Below, piece after piece: positions 33,698 to 45,490 of a stretch of 64,000 nt of DNA. The stretch lies in contig JAAKBF010000099.1 in NCBI GenBank assembly GCA_012656075.1, positions 93,090 through 157,089 of the forward strand. The letters are read 5' to 3'. The notes below the pieces were generated by a model. That model did no database searches. It was not told where the DNA came from and saw nothing but the letters and a program-made list of their open reading frames with translations. Numbering within the stretch: position 1 is the stretch's first letter; each line of letters starts with the position of its first letter. Source of the stretch: Phytophthora hibernalis (lineage: Eukaryota > Oomycota > Peronosporomycetes > Peronosporales > Peronosporaceae). The position numbers were made by a program, and so were the translations under genes.

Positions 33698-34873
33698 TAA
33701 TTCCTCTGTCCTTGCTAACCAGTTACCGGTACATGTTAATAAAACACTGTTACCACCTTCTGTCGTCTGCTGTCGTCGTCGTTGTCATCAAGCAGAAAAT
33801 AGTACAGTACCGGTACATGTAGATGTGCCAACTGTACAAACATGAGAGTTACCTTATCTAAGTGAATATCTCCTTAGAATACTCCCCTTTATTAAAACAG
33901 AGTACTCATACTTGCACAATGAGTGCTACATGTGACAGGACGCACCAACAGAAGCCTCGTGTCTGCTTGGAACTACCCGTGTTTCGCATCGCGTACTGCT
34001 TCCGATTAACAGCATCCTGAACCTATGGACAACAGGGGCGTGGGCGACATCAATGCCGCATCGAACTCTCGGAAGTTGGTTTACTTACAGTTGCAAGTCG
34101 CAACTATCACTTCGCCATAAGCTACGGCAGTGCGCGTGCAACCTTTCATTGTTCTGCAATGGATCACGATTTGTTTGTGCCGCCTGCAGGATGGCTAATA
34201 CCTGATACACAACGAGCTGCTGTAGCAGTTCCTGCTGAGGCACCAGAATCAGCCCCCGCAGCGTCAGCTGCGAATGGCTGTGTTGTGTGACAAAACTGTG
34301 CTGCATGCGTACTGGTAATGCGTTCACGAGGCGAGTAGAGTACACCATTACAGCAGGACATGGGCTCGACCCAAGGTTCACTTATTTGCCAATTGGCAAC
34401 ATCTATTTTTACATCTTAGTAGATATTCACTAAGATAAGGTAATTCATCGTACGAAACACACGCAAATCATGGGATAACACAGCGGAGGTGAGCGGCCAT
34501 AGCACGGGAACACGCTCCGGCGAAGCGTCACGGCGAAGGCAGGGGCAGAGCCCCCACCCACCAGAACCGAAAGCGGGTGCGCCTAGCCAAGCGAAGCTCT
34601 GAACCAGCCAACTTAGAAATGTTGATTGTGCGGCACCGTCAACAAGCTCAATCGCGTGCTTGAACCGAATCTGTATGATCGGCATCTGGATTGGCAGTGC
34701 AGGCCTCCTGCCTGGAAGATCCTGGACACCAGGCTGGAGTCCAGTCAAAATTACCCGGTAATTTACTTCAGTTGCTTATTGGCATTCGAGCAATACAGTC
34801 TTCAAATTTCACGTCACATCGTTGCTATCCAACACCGGAACGATATCTACGCCATGGAGTCCATGATGGAGTA
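33698..34873. other. Intergenic upstream of SulP gene, no recognised gene
   Basis: Minus-strand frames at 34085-34381 (98 codons, Gln-rich) and 34416-34748 (110 codons) are not recognised. The region should contain the missing N-terminus and promoter of the SulP gene, but I cannot identify an initiator codon or an intron with confidence. Confidence 0.4.
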
Positions 34874-37152
34874 CACTGCGATCAAGACAAACAGAAGGCG
34901 GCAGCTGGAAAGATACCCAACTCGCTGCTCTATGGAGTCGTCAACTCCATCCGAGCTATCCCCACCATGTACGGATACACAGTCATCATCTTCAGCCACC
35001 CTACTTTTGGACCATTCATGCCCGCGCTCTCCAAGCTCGTCATCTTCTCAAGTGCCGTTCACCAACTCATGTTCACGCTCATGAGTTCACTGCCCTTCGC
35101 CATCGGTCAGGTCCAAGACGCCGGGCTCATATTCCTGAGCGCTATCGCCAGCTCCATCTGCAACTCGCTCGGACACGATGCATCCTCCGAAGCCAAGGTC
35201 GCCACTGCCATCGTCACCATCGGCATCGCCACGGCTTCATTGGGCGTCTGCCTCATCGTCATGGGGCAATACAAGCTGGCTGCGCTCGCGTCGTACCTGC
35301 CCGTGCCCGTGATCGGCGGATACTTAGCGTTCATCGGCATCTTCTGCCTGTACGCAGGTCTCGCACTAAGCACAGGACTCGTCATCGATGACTTCTCGTC
35401 CATGCTAAACATGCTCGACAATGCCCACAATGTATTGCTGTGTCTGCCGGGGTTCCTGGGCGGTGCGACACTGCTCGTTGTCTCGCAAAACTTCAAGAAC
35501 CCGTTTGCGTTATCGACGGCTATCATGGTCATGCCGCTGGGTTTCTTCCTCGTACTGGCAGTCAGCAGCATCTCACTCGAAGAAGCGCGGGGCAGTGGCT
35601 GGGTCGACCCCGTCGAGGAGTCCGCCTCGACCATGGAGCTCGTCAACCTCTTCGACTTCTCGCTCGTTCACTGGAGCCAGATCCCCAAGCAGGTCGTCTC
35701 GTGGCTAGGTATGGTCTTCATAGTTGCCTTCTCCTCCAGTTTGGACGTGGTCGCCATCGAGATCGACATGGGTCGTAAACTCAACATTAACCACGAGCTC
35801 AAGACCGTCGGATGGTCCAACGTGGTTAGCGGGTTGCTAGGCGGCTACACGGGCTCATACATCTTCGGCCAGACCATCTTCACCTGTCGTTCCAAGACCA
35901 ACTCGCGCGTTGTGGGCGTGTGTGTCATTTTGCCGAGATCGCTGTTGTGGCCATACCGGTATCCGTCATGAGCTACGTGCCGAGGTTCTTTCTTGCGGCA
36001 ACGCTTATCTTCGTCGCCTTGACCTCATGCTGGAGTGGTTGGTGTTCGCTTATCGTAAGATGTGTCTGCGCGAGTGGGCCGTGGTTTGGCTCTCGTTTCT
36101 TGCTATCAACCTCGTGTCGCTGGACGTGGGAATGCTCATCGGCGTGGGCATCGCGATCATCAACTTTCTGCTGAGCTATGTGCAAGTGCCCGTCATGATT
36201 TCACCTGCTGCGAGGGATTTTGCGGAAATATCAACCAGAAAGCATGGCGCCATCTCACATTTCGAGTTCAGCGGGTACCTGTTCTTCGGCTCCGCTGTAC
36301 AAATCTTGAGGGCCCGTCTACGTTGACAAGCAGCGTGACTCAGTTGATACGCAGAGCTTCCTCCCGATCCGTGGATCGAATCACATGTACGTTGAGTGTC
36401 TGGATGGAACTCCAGCTTTTGACCCCAACGCTCTACCCACGCAGTACGTGGTCATGGACTTCAGCCGCGTATCGGGGATGGACGTCACTGCAGCCCGAGG
36501 CGCCTTCCTAATCCTGAAAAACTGCAAAAGTCGTGGTATTATGATACTTTTTGCGAATGTGCAACCCGACGTACGCACCCTTTTGATGAAGAATGAGGCG
36601 GCCGAAGAACAGAACTTCTTCGAGACTACTGACTCGGCCCTAGAATCATGTGAGAACCACTTGATGAGCGATATTTTCAGGACTGAATGCCATAGCGCAA
36701 ACACCGAGCCTGTTAGTCTGCTGCGCCGCCTCGTGGCTGAGTTCGACAACTCGCACCTGCTTCGTGGTATCGACCATTTCTTCCAGCAGCGTCAGGTTCC
36801 TGTCGGCTACGAGTTCTACAGCGTTGCACAGTCTCCAAACTGTTTCTTCCTCCTTTCAAGTGGTCGGGTTACTATCTCCAATCATGTGAACGAGGAATTC
36901 CCCAATGGTTCTGTGCCGCGGTTGGAGACTGTCCTCCCGGGTTCCATGTTCGGTGAGGTGGCCTTTTTCAGCCGACAGCGTCGATACACTACAGCCTCTG
37001 CAATTGAGTCATGCACTGTATTTGAGATGACTCGCGTGAGCTTCGACGCAATGAAGCTGCAAGCCCCGGCGCTATCTCACAGTCTCCGTGACATCGTCGT
37101 GCAGTCCATGGCGCTGTCACTCGGCAATCTAACCTCAAACTACAAGTATTAA
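34874..37152 (+). CDS. SulP family anion transporter with STAS and cNMP-binding-like domains, frameshifted
   Basis: Integral membrane transporter of the SulP (SLC26/sulfate permease) superfamily. The recognisable part begins DQDKQKAAAGKIPNSLLYG, just before the first helices (PTMYGYTVIIF). About ten hydrophobic segments follow, including YLPVPVIGGYLAFIGIFCLY and FIVAFSSSLDVVAIEIDMG. The frame then shifts at about 35930 (before FAEIAVVAIPVSVMSYVPRF) and again at about 36018 (before DLMLEWLVFAYRKMCL). Each shift fits loss of one T in a T run. Around 36312 two further bases are missing, and the STAS domain follows (YVVMDFSRVSGMDVTAARG, 36442-36498). The C-terminus is a cyclic-nucleotide-binding-like fold with SMFGEVAFFSRQRRYTTASA (36948 on). 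The first codon is uncertain, so the N-terminus may be truncated. Confidence 0.8.
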
Positions 37153-38359
37153 TAGTACTGACATGGTCCTTTACTACTTCAAGAACTAAAATAATATATC
37201 GGCAAACGCGTGAACTAAAACATCGACATCAACTTTTATTCACAGCTGCTCGAAAAATGCAGCATCAAAGCATTTCCCTTAACATGTAAGTGCACAGGCA
37301 GCGAGGAGCTGGCTGATCCGGAATGCGAACGGCTTGCTGTTTGTTTGAAGGTTTTAACATCGGGCATAGATTTGGGCGAAAGCCTAGCGCTTCTGGCAGC
37401 GGACTGCGACATATATTGCCAATTGCGAATGCTGTATGAAACTTGCACTGACAGTGCCGTGCGAAAGCGTTCGCAAAAACGAACGGTGAAAAATGAGCTA
37501 AATGAGGGGGCACAGCTGCTCAGTGCTCAACAGTCTCACCTTTAGCCGCTTCTTAGCTTTGGTTCCGGACACAAAACAATGGCTTTTTAGTAGTATTAGT
37601 AGTCCAATTTCATTCTTAGTAATACAGATAGTATATCGCTTTTTCGGATTAGCGTTAGTAGAACTGATACAAATTTCGTATGAAAACCGATGGCATGTTA
37701 GTATTAATTGTTAGTACTACATGTATGCCAATAAAGTCCCACTACACCGGATTCTGCAACTCTAAAGAATTGTTTTTACTCATATCGATGCAGTCCCCGG
37801 CCTAAAGCGTGTACCGGTAGTGTCGATTTGGCGGCCCCTAATTGACCGTTTACCTTAAGAAGTAATGAATTGCATACTTTCAGCCAACACAAGAGGAACT
37901 TCAATTTGCCTGAGATTACATACATGCTCGTGTGTTTTCAAAACACTGTTTTGGCCGTACCTGGTATATTTAAAAAGAAAACTCCACTAGCTCGGACGAG
38001 GCTGCCCCAACACAACTACGAATGCAGGCTCGCCTGGGCGGACAAGTCCAAACAACTGTCCAGTGCAGTTGCAAGGAGTGTGTAAACGTTCAATTCGTAC
38101 GATCGGCTGGTGCGCCTGATTCAGCAATTGATCTTGAAACAGGAGGCACCCATTGTGACTCGAAGTATGTAAAGCGTCCATATGAGCTCTTACAAAGTCT
38201 TGTAGTTTTGTCTTATCCGCAGTCGTATGTAGGGTTTGCTCGTGAACGAAAACTTGCGTGAGTGACTCGTCCGTTTCGCTGGGGCACAGCAGTCGGCAGA
38301 GAGCCATTTGTGTCTACGTGATTGTCAAATTATGTTCTGTTCGAACACCAGCCTCTCGA
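37153..38359. other. Intergenic, no recognised gene
   Basis: AT-rich stretches alternate with a moderately GC-rich block at 37987-38307, which is open on the minus strand for 106 codons. That frame has no known domain, and I treat it as unproven. Confidence 0.45.
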
Positions 38360-38376
38360 TCACTCTTCAACTTCCC
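38360..38376 (+). promoter_or_regulatory. Inr-like core promoter of GH6-2
   Basis: TCACTCTTCAACTTCCC resembles the oomycete initiator (YTCANTYY) with a CA-rich flank, 63 bp before the ATG at 38423. Confidence 0.45.
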
Positions 38377-38422
38377 ACAAGAAGTTCACAACTCCTGAAG
38401 TAGAACGAGAGACGACTGCAAA

Positions 38423-39706
38423 ATGGTCTTCGGAATCCCGTCCACCGGCGTGGTGGTAGCAGCTACACTCGCGCTCACGATGTCTTCTTCCATGAGTCTC
38501 ACCCGTGCTGAAGAACTATGCTCGATCGCACCAAATTCCTACACCCAAGCCAAGACAGACCACCCGGAGCTTTCAAAAGCGCTGGAGACTCTCGAGCAAT
38601 ACGCGATCGCGTCGTGGTTTACGGATCGTATGTCGACCGATGAACGTTCCTCCATGATTTCAAGCATGCTTAGCGAGTGCTCTGAAGACACTCGCCTCAG
38701 CATCGTGGTCTACGGCATTCCGAACAAGGACTGCGACGCTGGACTATCGTCCGGGGGCAGTGTGAAGAGCACAGACGACTACAAGTCCTTCCTGAAGGAA
38801 CTCACTGATGCCGTTGGCGATCGCAAGGTGCTTTACGTTGTGGAGCCTGATGCCGTCGGCCTACTTGCTAAAGAAGGCAGTTGCGGCTCATCGGCGCGAT
38901 ATCTCGACAACCTCAAGGTTGCAGTTGAAGCGTTGTCCGCAAATGTCAATGCTGAGCTTTACGTTGACGTCGGGTACTGGATGTTGGCCGACTCGACGAA
39001 TGCAGACAAGATCGCTCCGATCTTGAGAGAGCTTGGGAGCTGCGGTACTGTCAAGGGAGTGACCATCAACACGTCCAACTACCGTTCGACCGATGAGTGC
39101 GCGGAATACTGCACCAACTTCCAAACGGCTATGGGTAAGAGTGACATGAGCTGTATTGTGGATACCAGCAGGAACTACAACGGTTCTCCTACTTCGGATT
39201 GGTGCAACGTCGGCACTGCCGGCATTGGCAAGCCGCCGACTTCGGAGACTGGCGTCTCGAACCTTGACTACTTTATGTGGATCAAGCCGCCTGGTGAGAG
39301 TGACGGCGAGTGCTTGGGTGGCACTGCGGCAGGTTCATTCTTCGCTGAAGGCTTCACCAAGCTTTGGGATCTGGGCCACTTCGTGAGTGAAGGAGGCATG
39401 AAGACAATTGCTGAAGGCACTGGTGACGACGTTACCCAGGCATCAACATCGTCTGCTCCTTCCACAGACAGCAGCTCGTACCAGCCCAGCCCTGATCAGT
39501 CCACCTCAACACCGACAATTGCCCCTACTACAGCTGGCTCAAACCAGAGTCAGAATGACCCCGTGGGGACCGTTGCTCCTGCCGTCACGGAGGCCCCCGT
39601 CAGCACACCGACTGCCACCGCGACCCCGACTGAGACTCCTTCAACTCCCTCGAGCACCCCGATTGTTACGAGCTCGAAGTGCAAGGTCAAACTTCGTAGA
39701 AGTTAG
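38423..39706 (+). CDS. GH6 family secreted glucanase (GH6-2), intact
   Basis: The only uninterrupted GH6 gene of the four, 427 residues. A signal peptide (about 1-28) ends at SLTRAEELC. Catalytic signatures are VVYGIPNKDCDAGLSSGG (Asp103 in KDC) and VLYVVEPDAVG (Asp143). IVDTSRNYNGSPTSDW (246-260) and FMWIKPPGESDG (284-295) follow. The globular domain ends near residue 330. A Ser/Thr/Pro-rich linker then runs to a short basic tail with one Cys (SSKCKVKLRRS). There is no cellulose-binding module. The expected role is hydrolysis of beta-1,4-glucan outside the cell. It heads a tandem array with GH6-3 and GH6-4 in the same orientation, each with its own initiator motif, so they are separately transcribed duplicates and not an operon. 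Confidence 0.92.
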   Translation: MVFGIPSTGVVVAATLALTMSSSMSLTRAEELCSIAPNSYTQAKTDHPELSKALETLEQYAIASWFTDRMSTDERSSMISSMLSECSEDTRLSIVVYGIPNKDCDAGLSSGGSVKSTDDYKSFLKELTDAVGDRKVLYVVEPDAVGLLAKEGSCGSSARYLDNLKVAVEALSANVNAELYVDVGYWMLADSTNADKIAPILRELGSCGTVKGVTINTSNYRSTDECAEYCTNFQTAMGKSDMSCIVDTSRNYNGSPTSDWCNVGTAGIGKPPTSETGVSNLDYFMWIKPPGESDGECLGGTAAGSFFAEGFTKLWDLGHFVSEGGMKTIAEGTGDDVTQASTSSAPSTDSSSYQPSPDQSTSTPTIAPTTAGSNQSQNDPVGTVAPAVTEAPVSTPTATATPTETPSTPSSTPIVTSSKCKVKLRRS

Positions 39707-40467
39707 CTGGAAGGTGGTTCTTGTATCGATGTAGTCGAAGTGTTAGCGCCAAAGGCACGGTGACATTGTGAATAATGCAACGTCGTGTATGTAAAGATTG
39801 AGCTCAATTCCATCTCCATACACGCAGGAAAATCGCTGCCACACATCTAGGTGCTGTAAAAGTACGTGCCACTCGATGCCTACTATAGATCTCTTTGCTC
39901 TTGTAGCCAGCCATTCGCGTTGGATACAGGTACGTGTTCGATGTGCAATCCGATGGCCGTCGCGTCGTCAAGTCAGTGCAACAGTGATTTGCTTGAAGTG
40001 CGGTCACCGAAAACGCTGAAACGCTGGATACGTTTCGAGTCCGACGTAGCGGAGAACCCGTCTCAAGTTCACCACGCCACTCGCGACAATGCATCCCGTG
40101 CTTCTGCAATAGCATCGTAGTCCGGCCAGCAAGTTTGGCATTCGCAGGCATAGCGTAGCTCTTCTGGCCAGCACACTGCTCCTCCACATTCGGCACCTCA
40201 GTGCCATCTGGCCCTGGCATGTAGGGCTGACACCTCGGTGAGTCAAGTGGGACCGTGGCGACAGCACGACAAATCAGAACTCAACCATCTTGGTGTCGTG
40301 GTCAGTTCGGACAGCGCTCGCCGTCTGTCAATTTGGCCGTGTCTAGTGTATAAAAGGCGATAGCTGCAGAGCCATCGCCACTGAGAGCAAAGGAATGCCT
40401 TCCGACCAGCCTCATCATGGCGCGTCAGCATCATAAGATGCACGCACGGGTCTGCGCTCATGCAAAC
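39707..40467. other. Intergenic between GH6-2 and GH6-3, no gene seen
   Basis: Only short overlapping frames on both strands. It ends in the GH6-3 promoter. Confidence 0.5.
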
Positions 40468-40483
40468 GCTCATTCTGCAATTT
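40468..40483 (+). promoter_or_regulatory. Canonical oomycete core promoter of GH6-3
   Basis: GCTCATTCTGCAATTT is an exact match to the oomycete initiator plus flanking element consensus. It ends 16 bp before the ATG at 40500, implying a leader of about 30 nt. It also argues against translation starting at non-ATG codons upstream. Confidence 0.85.
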
Positions 40484-40499
40484 GCCTTTACGATCCAAG

Positions 40500-41923
40500 A
40501 TGGTCAAGATCCTACCATTCGCAATGGCTGCACTGGCCTACATGTACCAAGTCTCCGCTGAAGATCTGTGCTCCATCACGCCGTCCTCTTACTCTGGGGC
40601 CAAGACCACGTACCCGCAGCTCGCAACAGCACTAGAGACGCTAGAGCAGTACTCAATTGCTGCGTGGTACACGGATCGCCTCTCAGACACGGATCGGTCG
40701 ACAATGCTGTCCAGTCTCACCAGTGAATGCTCCGAGGACTCTCGCATGACCATCGCGGTCTACGGGATCCCCGACAAGGACTGCAACGCCGGACTTTCGT
40801 CTTCCGGAACCGTTCAAAGCACAAGTGACTACCAGTCGTTTCTGTCGGAATTGACGGACGCTGTGGGCGACCGCAAGGTGCTGTACATCGTCGAGCCCGA
40901 CGCTGTGGGTCTGCTTGCCAATGGCGGATGTGGTGAAGCTGCTGGTTATTTGACAACCTCAAGGTCGCGGTGGCCGCTCTGTCTGCGAACTCCAATGCCC
41001 AATTGTACGTGGATGTCGGGTACTGGTTGCTCGCAGACTCAACCAATGCTGCTGCAGTGGCGACCATTATCAACGAACTGAGCGCTTCAGGCACTCTCAA
41101 GGGCGTGACCATCAACACGTCCAACTACCGCTCGACCAACGAGTGCACCACTTACTGCACAACCTTCCAGACAGCCATGGGGTCTACAGATATGACTTGC
41201 ATTGTGGACACCAGTAGAAACTACAACGGTTCACCTTCTTCGGACTGGTGTAACGTTGCTACTGCCGGCATTGGCAAACCGCCCACGTCGGAGACGGGCA
41301 TCTCGAACCTCGACTACTTTATGTGGATCAAACCTCCTGGAGAGAGCGACGGTATCTGCACAGACACCTCGTACTCGAGCGAATCGCTCACAGGCGTCAC
41401 TGCTGGTTCGTTCTACGAGGAAGGCTTCCAGAAGCTCTGGGACCTAGGATACTTTGTGAGCGACCAGGGAATGTCCACGATCTCGAACAGCAGCACGAGT
41501 ATGAGCCAAACAAGCAGCCAAACGGGTACTCAAATGAACAGCCAGACCGGCAGTCAAACGAGTACCCAGACCGGCAGCCAGACTAGCGATCAGACCAGCC
41601 AAACCTCTCAGACGATTACGGGCAGCAGTGTGGATCAAACCTCCTCCGTCGCTCAGGATTACGACAGCTCCACTCAGTCTGCGGTGGGCACTGTGTCTCC
41701 TGCTGACGATGGCTCCTCTCAAACTTCGACGACCACTCCGACTACTACTACTGCAACGCCGATTGCAACTACTGCAACGCCTGCTGCCACCACCGCAACT
41801 TCGACTGCGGCGCCTTCAACGACCACTCCGGTAGTCACCACCGCAACTCCGACTGCAACGCTTTCTACGACCTCGCAGTCCAGCGGTGCATGCAAGGCCA
41901 AGAAGCGTCTGCGCAAGATCTAG
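40500..41923 (+). CDS. GH6 family secreted glucanase (GH6-3), one frameshift
   Basis: It starts MVKILPFAMAALAYMYQVSA (signal peptide), then EDLCSITPSSY. GH6 motifs are AVYGIPDKDCNAGLSSSG, VLYIVEPDAVG, IVDTSRNYNGSPSSDW and FMWIKPPGESDG. At about 40950 (GGTTATTTGACAACC) one G appears to be missing relative to GH6-2 and GH6-4. The frame changes there, and the sequence continues as NLKVAVAALSANSN in the next frame. The enzyme domain carries a short insert (TDTSYSSESLTGV) after SDGIC that is absent from the other copies. The linker is rich in SQTGSQT repeats and then Thr-Thr-Pro-type repeats, ending ACKAKKRLRKI. Without the break it would be about 474 residues. Confidence 0.85.
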
Positions 41924-42668
41924 ATGAATGCTTCGTGTGTGGTGTGCAAGTGCTGTCGGGCCTCAGTAGATATGCACAACTATATGTCCAAGTCGATCCT
42001 AGATCCATTGGGAATTATCAACAAATGCAGTTCTCTCCAGCATGGATTCGACTGCAGAGCTTGGCAAAGTGTCCCGTAGTAATCGTACATGTTGAAGTTA
42101 TCATCTTGGTGAGCTGTGTCGAGTTGTATGCCATGCACCAAAGTACATGAAAGCTTAGCGAGGTCTTCTCTCTCTACTCCTTCAGGCACTTCAGTTCAGG
42201 AGTGAAAGTTTCGACCAGCTGGAATCGGCGATGTGCCTCTTTAGGCGTCACCACAAGAAACGGTCTCTGAATTCGGTGTGTCCAGCTCCTTAACTCGCTT
42301 TCACAGGCAGTTTGTGGCGACTTTCGAGCATCCGTCAAGTCTCACCGGAACTCAAACGCATTGTCGCGTGTGGGGCAGGTAACTATTCGCGCTTTGGCGA
42401 GCTCTACTTGAGCGGCTGGCGCACGAACAATGAAAGCCTCAACTCGACCCTTGACACAGGGCAGTAGATTTGTCCTTGTTGCGTTAAAATTCGAGCTTCA
42501 TCCAGACAACAGAGAGCTGTGCTTGACACTTTCTCCGGAGAAACGGTCACTCATGTGGAGACAGCCACTAGCACGAACACCACACTCGGTACGAAGCCGC
42601 ATCGACCGCTCGTGCATCATCGTCTTGCTAGTTGTGTCCAAACCGTTGCCGTCGTCCACGCTGCTATG
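41924..42668. other. Intergenic between GH6-3 and GH6-4, no gene seen
   Basis: I see no conserved frame or repeat. It ends in the GH6-4 promoter. Confidence 0.5.
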
Positions 42669-42684
42669 GTTCATTCTGCAATTT
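42669..42684 (+). promoter_or_regulatory. Oomycete core promoter of GH6-4
   Basis: GTTCATTCTGCAATTT differs from the GH6-3 motif at one base and is followed by the same GCC. It lies 50 bp before the ATG at 42735. Confidence 0.8.
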
Positions 42685-42734
42685 GCCAAGCACCGCACAA
42701 CACCTTCCAAACAACGCGTGAAGCTGCAAGCACG

Positions 42735-44188
42735 ATGTTCGGCAACATCGCGCTCACCGCCTTGTCCTGCGTGGCACTCGCCTTGTCATCATCGCTCGCC
42801 AGCGCCGAGGAACTCTGCTCCATCGTACCGTACTCGTACACGGCGGCCAAGTCAAGTTACCCCGAGCTTACGACGGCCATTGAAACACTGGAGAACTACG
42901 CCATCGCCTCATGGTACACGGATCGCCAGTCCTCCCAAGAGCGAGCCGACATGATGTCGGGTCTACTGAGTCAATGCTCTGAAGACACTCGTCTCAGTAT
43001 CGTGGTCTATGGTATTCCCCACAAGGATTGCGCTGGTGGTTTCTCATCGGGAGGAAGCGTGACAAGCACAAGTGACTACCAAGTTTTCCTGGGGAGCTCA
43101 CGGCTTCCGTTGGAGACCGCAAGGTGCTCTACGTGGTTGAACCGGACGCGCTGGGTCTCCTCACTCAAGACAGCGGATGTGGCTCCTCGTCTGGGTATCT
43201 TGACAACCTCAAGGTTGCGGTGGCAGCTCTGTCCGCCAACGCCAACGCAGAGCTGTACGTTGACATCGGGTACTGGATGCTCGCCAACGCTGACAGCGCC
43301 AGCGATGTCGCGACCGTGATGATGGAGCTTGGTGCTTCTGGTCGAGTCAAAGGTGTTACCATCAACACGTCCAATTACCGTTCAAACGACGAGTGCGCGA
43401 GATACTGCACTAACTTCCAGACGGCTATGGAGTCGAGCGACATGAGCTGTATCGTGGACACCAGCCGGAACTACAATGGCTCACCTACTTCGGATTGGTG
43501 CAACGTCGACACTGCCGGCATTGGCAAGCCGCCCACATCAGAGACGGGCATCTCGAACCTGGACTACTTCATGTGGATCAAGCCGCCTGGTGAGAGCGAC
43601 GGTGAATGCATGGGTGGCCCTGCCGCGGGGTCGTTCTTCGCTGAAGGCTTCACCAAGCTTTGGGATCTGGGCTACTTCGTGAGTGAAGGAGGCATGAAGA
43701 CAATTGCTGAAGGCACTGGTGACGTGACACGGGAACCTACGACGTCCGCACCTAGCTCAAGCGATGACAACCAGTCTCAAACAACCCCAATGCCTACAAC
43801 CGCTCCGACCACCGACAGCTCGAGCTCCAGTCAGGATGACACCGTGGGAACCGTTTCTGACACCTCTAGCTCAAGCGGTGACAATCAGTCTCAGACCACC
43901 TCAACACCCACAATCGCTGAGACTACCGGCAGCACGAGCTCGGGTCAGGATGACACCGTAGGAACCGTCGCTCCGGTCGACACTGACGATACTACCGACA
44001 CGGAGGCTTCGTTCAGTACATCGTCTCCCACGACAACCACTCCTTCCACCACGGCGTCTACCACGACAAGTCCTACCGCAGAAACTCCGTGCCCTACGGC
44101 ACCAACAACCACGTCACCTGCCACCGTCGAAGTGGCAACCCCGTCGCGCAGTGCCTGCAAGGCCAAGAAACGTCTCCGTTCCCTATAA
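42735..44188 (+). CDS. GH6 family secreted glucanase (GH6-4), one frameshift
   Basis: It starts MFGNIALTALSCVALALSSS (signal peptide), then AEELCSIVPYSY. Motifs are VVYGIPHKDCAGGFSSGG, LYVVEPDALG, IVDTSRNYNGSPTSDW and FMWIKPPGESDG. At about 43090-43098 (TTCCTGGGGAGCTC) one G seems lost, shifting the frame between DYQVFLG and ELTASVGDRKVLY. The remainder is intact in the next frame through a Ser/Thr-rich linker that contains a duplicated module (SSSSxDNQSQTT...DDTVGTV), ending RSACKAKKRLRSL. Upstream in-frame codons (from 42519) belong to the leader, because the initiator motif at 42669 lies after them. It is closest to GH6-2 in the catalytic domain by eye. Confidence 0.85.
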
Positions 44189-44465
44189 CTACTGTCCACT
44201 GACTGGACAGTGTCCAGTCCAAGTCTTATAGAAGCCAGTCCGCACGGCTAGAAGATAATGTAGAGATTCACTGTTGGATAATAGATGTCACCTTAGACTA
44301 TTACTGGTAATACATCTTCCGTGAGTATTAATAAATATCTGCACAACTCGATAACTGCTGAAGCGTGTTCATCATTCAATTGGTTACACGAATTTATCGC
44401 ATTGCTAAGATATGTCCGCGTGAGCACTTCACGCGGGACACCTTCCTAATCGCACCTTACACAAC
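44189..44465. other. Short convergent intergenic region
   Basis: This separates the convergent ends of GH6-4 (plus) and MDR-C (minus). No terminator or polyadenylation signal can be assigned with confidence. Confidence 0.5.
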
Positions 44466-45446
44466 TTACTCCTTGGCCACCTCGATGATGATCTTGCCCT
44501 TGGCGCGGCTCGACATGCAGATCTTCATGGCCTCCACCAGGTTCTCGAGCGGGTGTACCGAGTCGATCACCGTCTTGACCTGTCCAGCCTCGATCAGCTT
44601 CTTGAGCTCCAGTAGGTACTCGGTGCACGGCGCGTTGAAGATCTGGTTCTGCGTGGCGCCGATGGGCGACTCGATGGGCTTGTCGATCATGCCGATGGTC
44701 ACGAAGATGCCGGTCTGCTCCTTCAGCACCTTCTGGGCCGCGTCATTCCACGACTGGGACTCGACGCCGCAGTCGTAGATGAGGTCCACCGAGTGCTCGG
44801 CCAGCACGTCGCTCCACTTGTCCGTGGTGTAGTCCACGACCTGATCGGCACCCAGCGACTTGACCAGCTCCACGTTGCGGTGGCTGCACGTCGATGACCT
44901 CCGCTCCCAACGCCTTGGCGATCTGGATGGCGAAGAGACCCGTGCCGCTGCTGCCGCCCAGGATGAGCACGCGCTGACCCTTCTGCAGCTTGCCGTACGT
45001 CACGAGTGCCTGCCAACTCGTCTGGCCTGCAAGAGGCACACCCGCCGCCTCATTGAACGTCATGTTGCTGGGCTTGTGCGCCACGCGCTTCGTGTCCACG
45101 TTGATGTACTCGGCGAAGGTTCCGGTGGCGTCGAACCACGGCATGGCGAAGACCTCGTCGCCCACCTGGTACTCCTTGACGTCACTGCCGACTTCCACCA
45201 CTTTACCCGACAGGTCGTGGCCCACACGGTACGGGTGCTCGGGCGACGCCATGGTGGTCAGGATCATGGACGCATAGAGTCCGATCTTGTAGTCGATGGG
45301 GTTGAGTGACGCGCTGAAGACCTTGATCTTGACCTCGTTGGGCTGCACGGGCTTCAGCTCGGCGGTGGGGTTGAACTTGATCTGCTCGAGGAAGTCACCG
45401 AAGTGCTGGTACTCGTAGGCGTTGAAGGTGGAGGGACGGCGGCCAT
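44466..45446 (-). CDS. MDR family oxidoreductase (MDR-C), two small frameshifts
   Basis: Zinc-ADH/quinone oxidoreductase-like MDR protein, probably a cytosolic NAD(P)H-dependent reductase. The ATG at 45446 is followed by AAV. One C then seems missing (GTCCCTCC), and the conserved frame continues STFNAYEYQHFGDFLEQIKF. Later come KVFSASLNPIDYKIGLYA, VGHDLSGKVVEVGSDVKEYQ and the cofactor loop VLILGGSSGTGLFAIQIAK. At about 44890 two bases are missing within the segment encoding VITTCSHRN, and the frame resumes ELVKSLGADQVVDYT, ending KGKIIIEVAKE. It forms an inverted pair with MDR-F (49091-50071). The coding regions are essentially identical apart from the 2-bp lesion site, while the promoters differ. 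No catalytic-zinc Cys/His set is evident, as in quinone oxidoreductases. Confidence 0.82.
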
Positions 45447-45490
45447 GGTTGTTGGTTGGTTGTTGTTGGAGACTTGTTGTTGAACTCGCT

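Noticed and set aside
37987..38307. Minus-strand open frame of 106 codons
   Set aside because: No recognisable family and no promoter motif. It would need homology to be believed.
44860..45309. Plus-strand open frame duplicated antisense at 49228-49677
   Set aside because: Its conservation only reflects the near-identity of MDR-C and MDR-F on the opposite strand.
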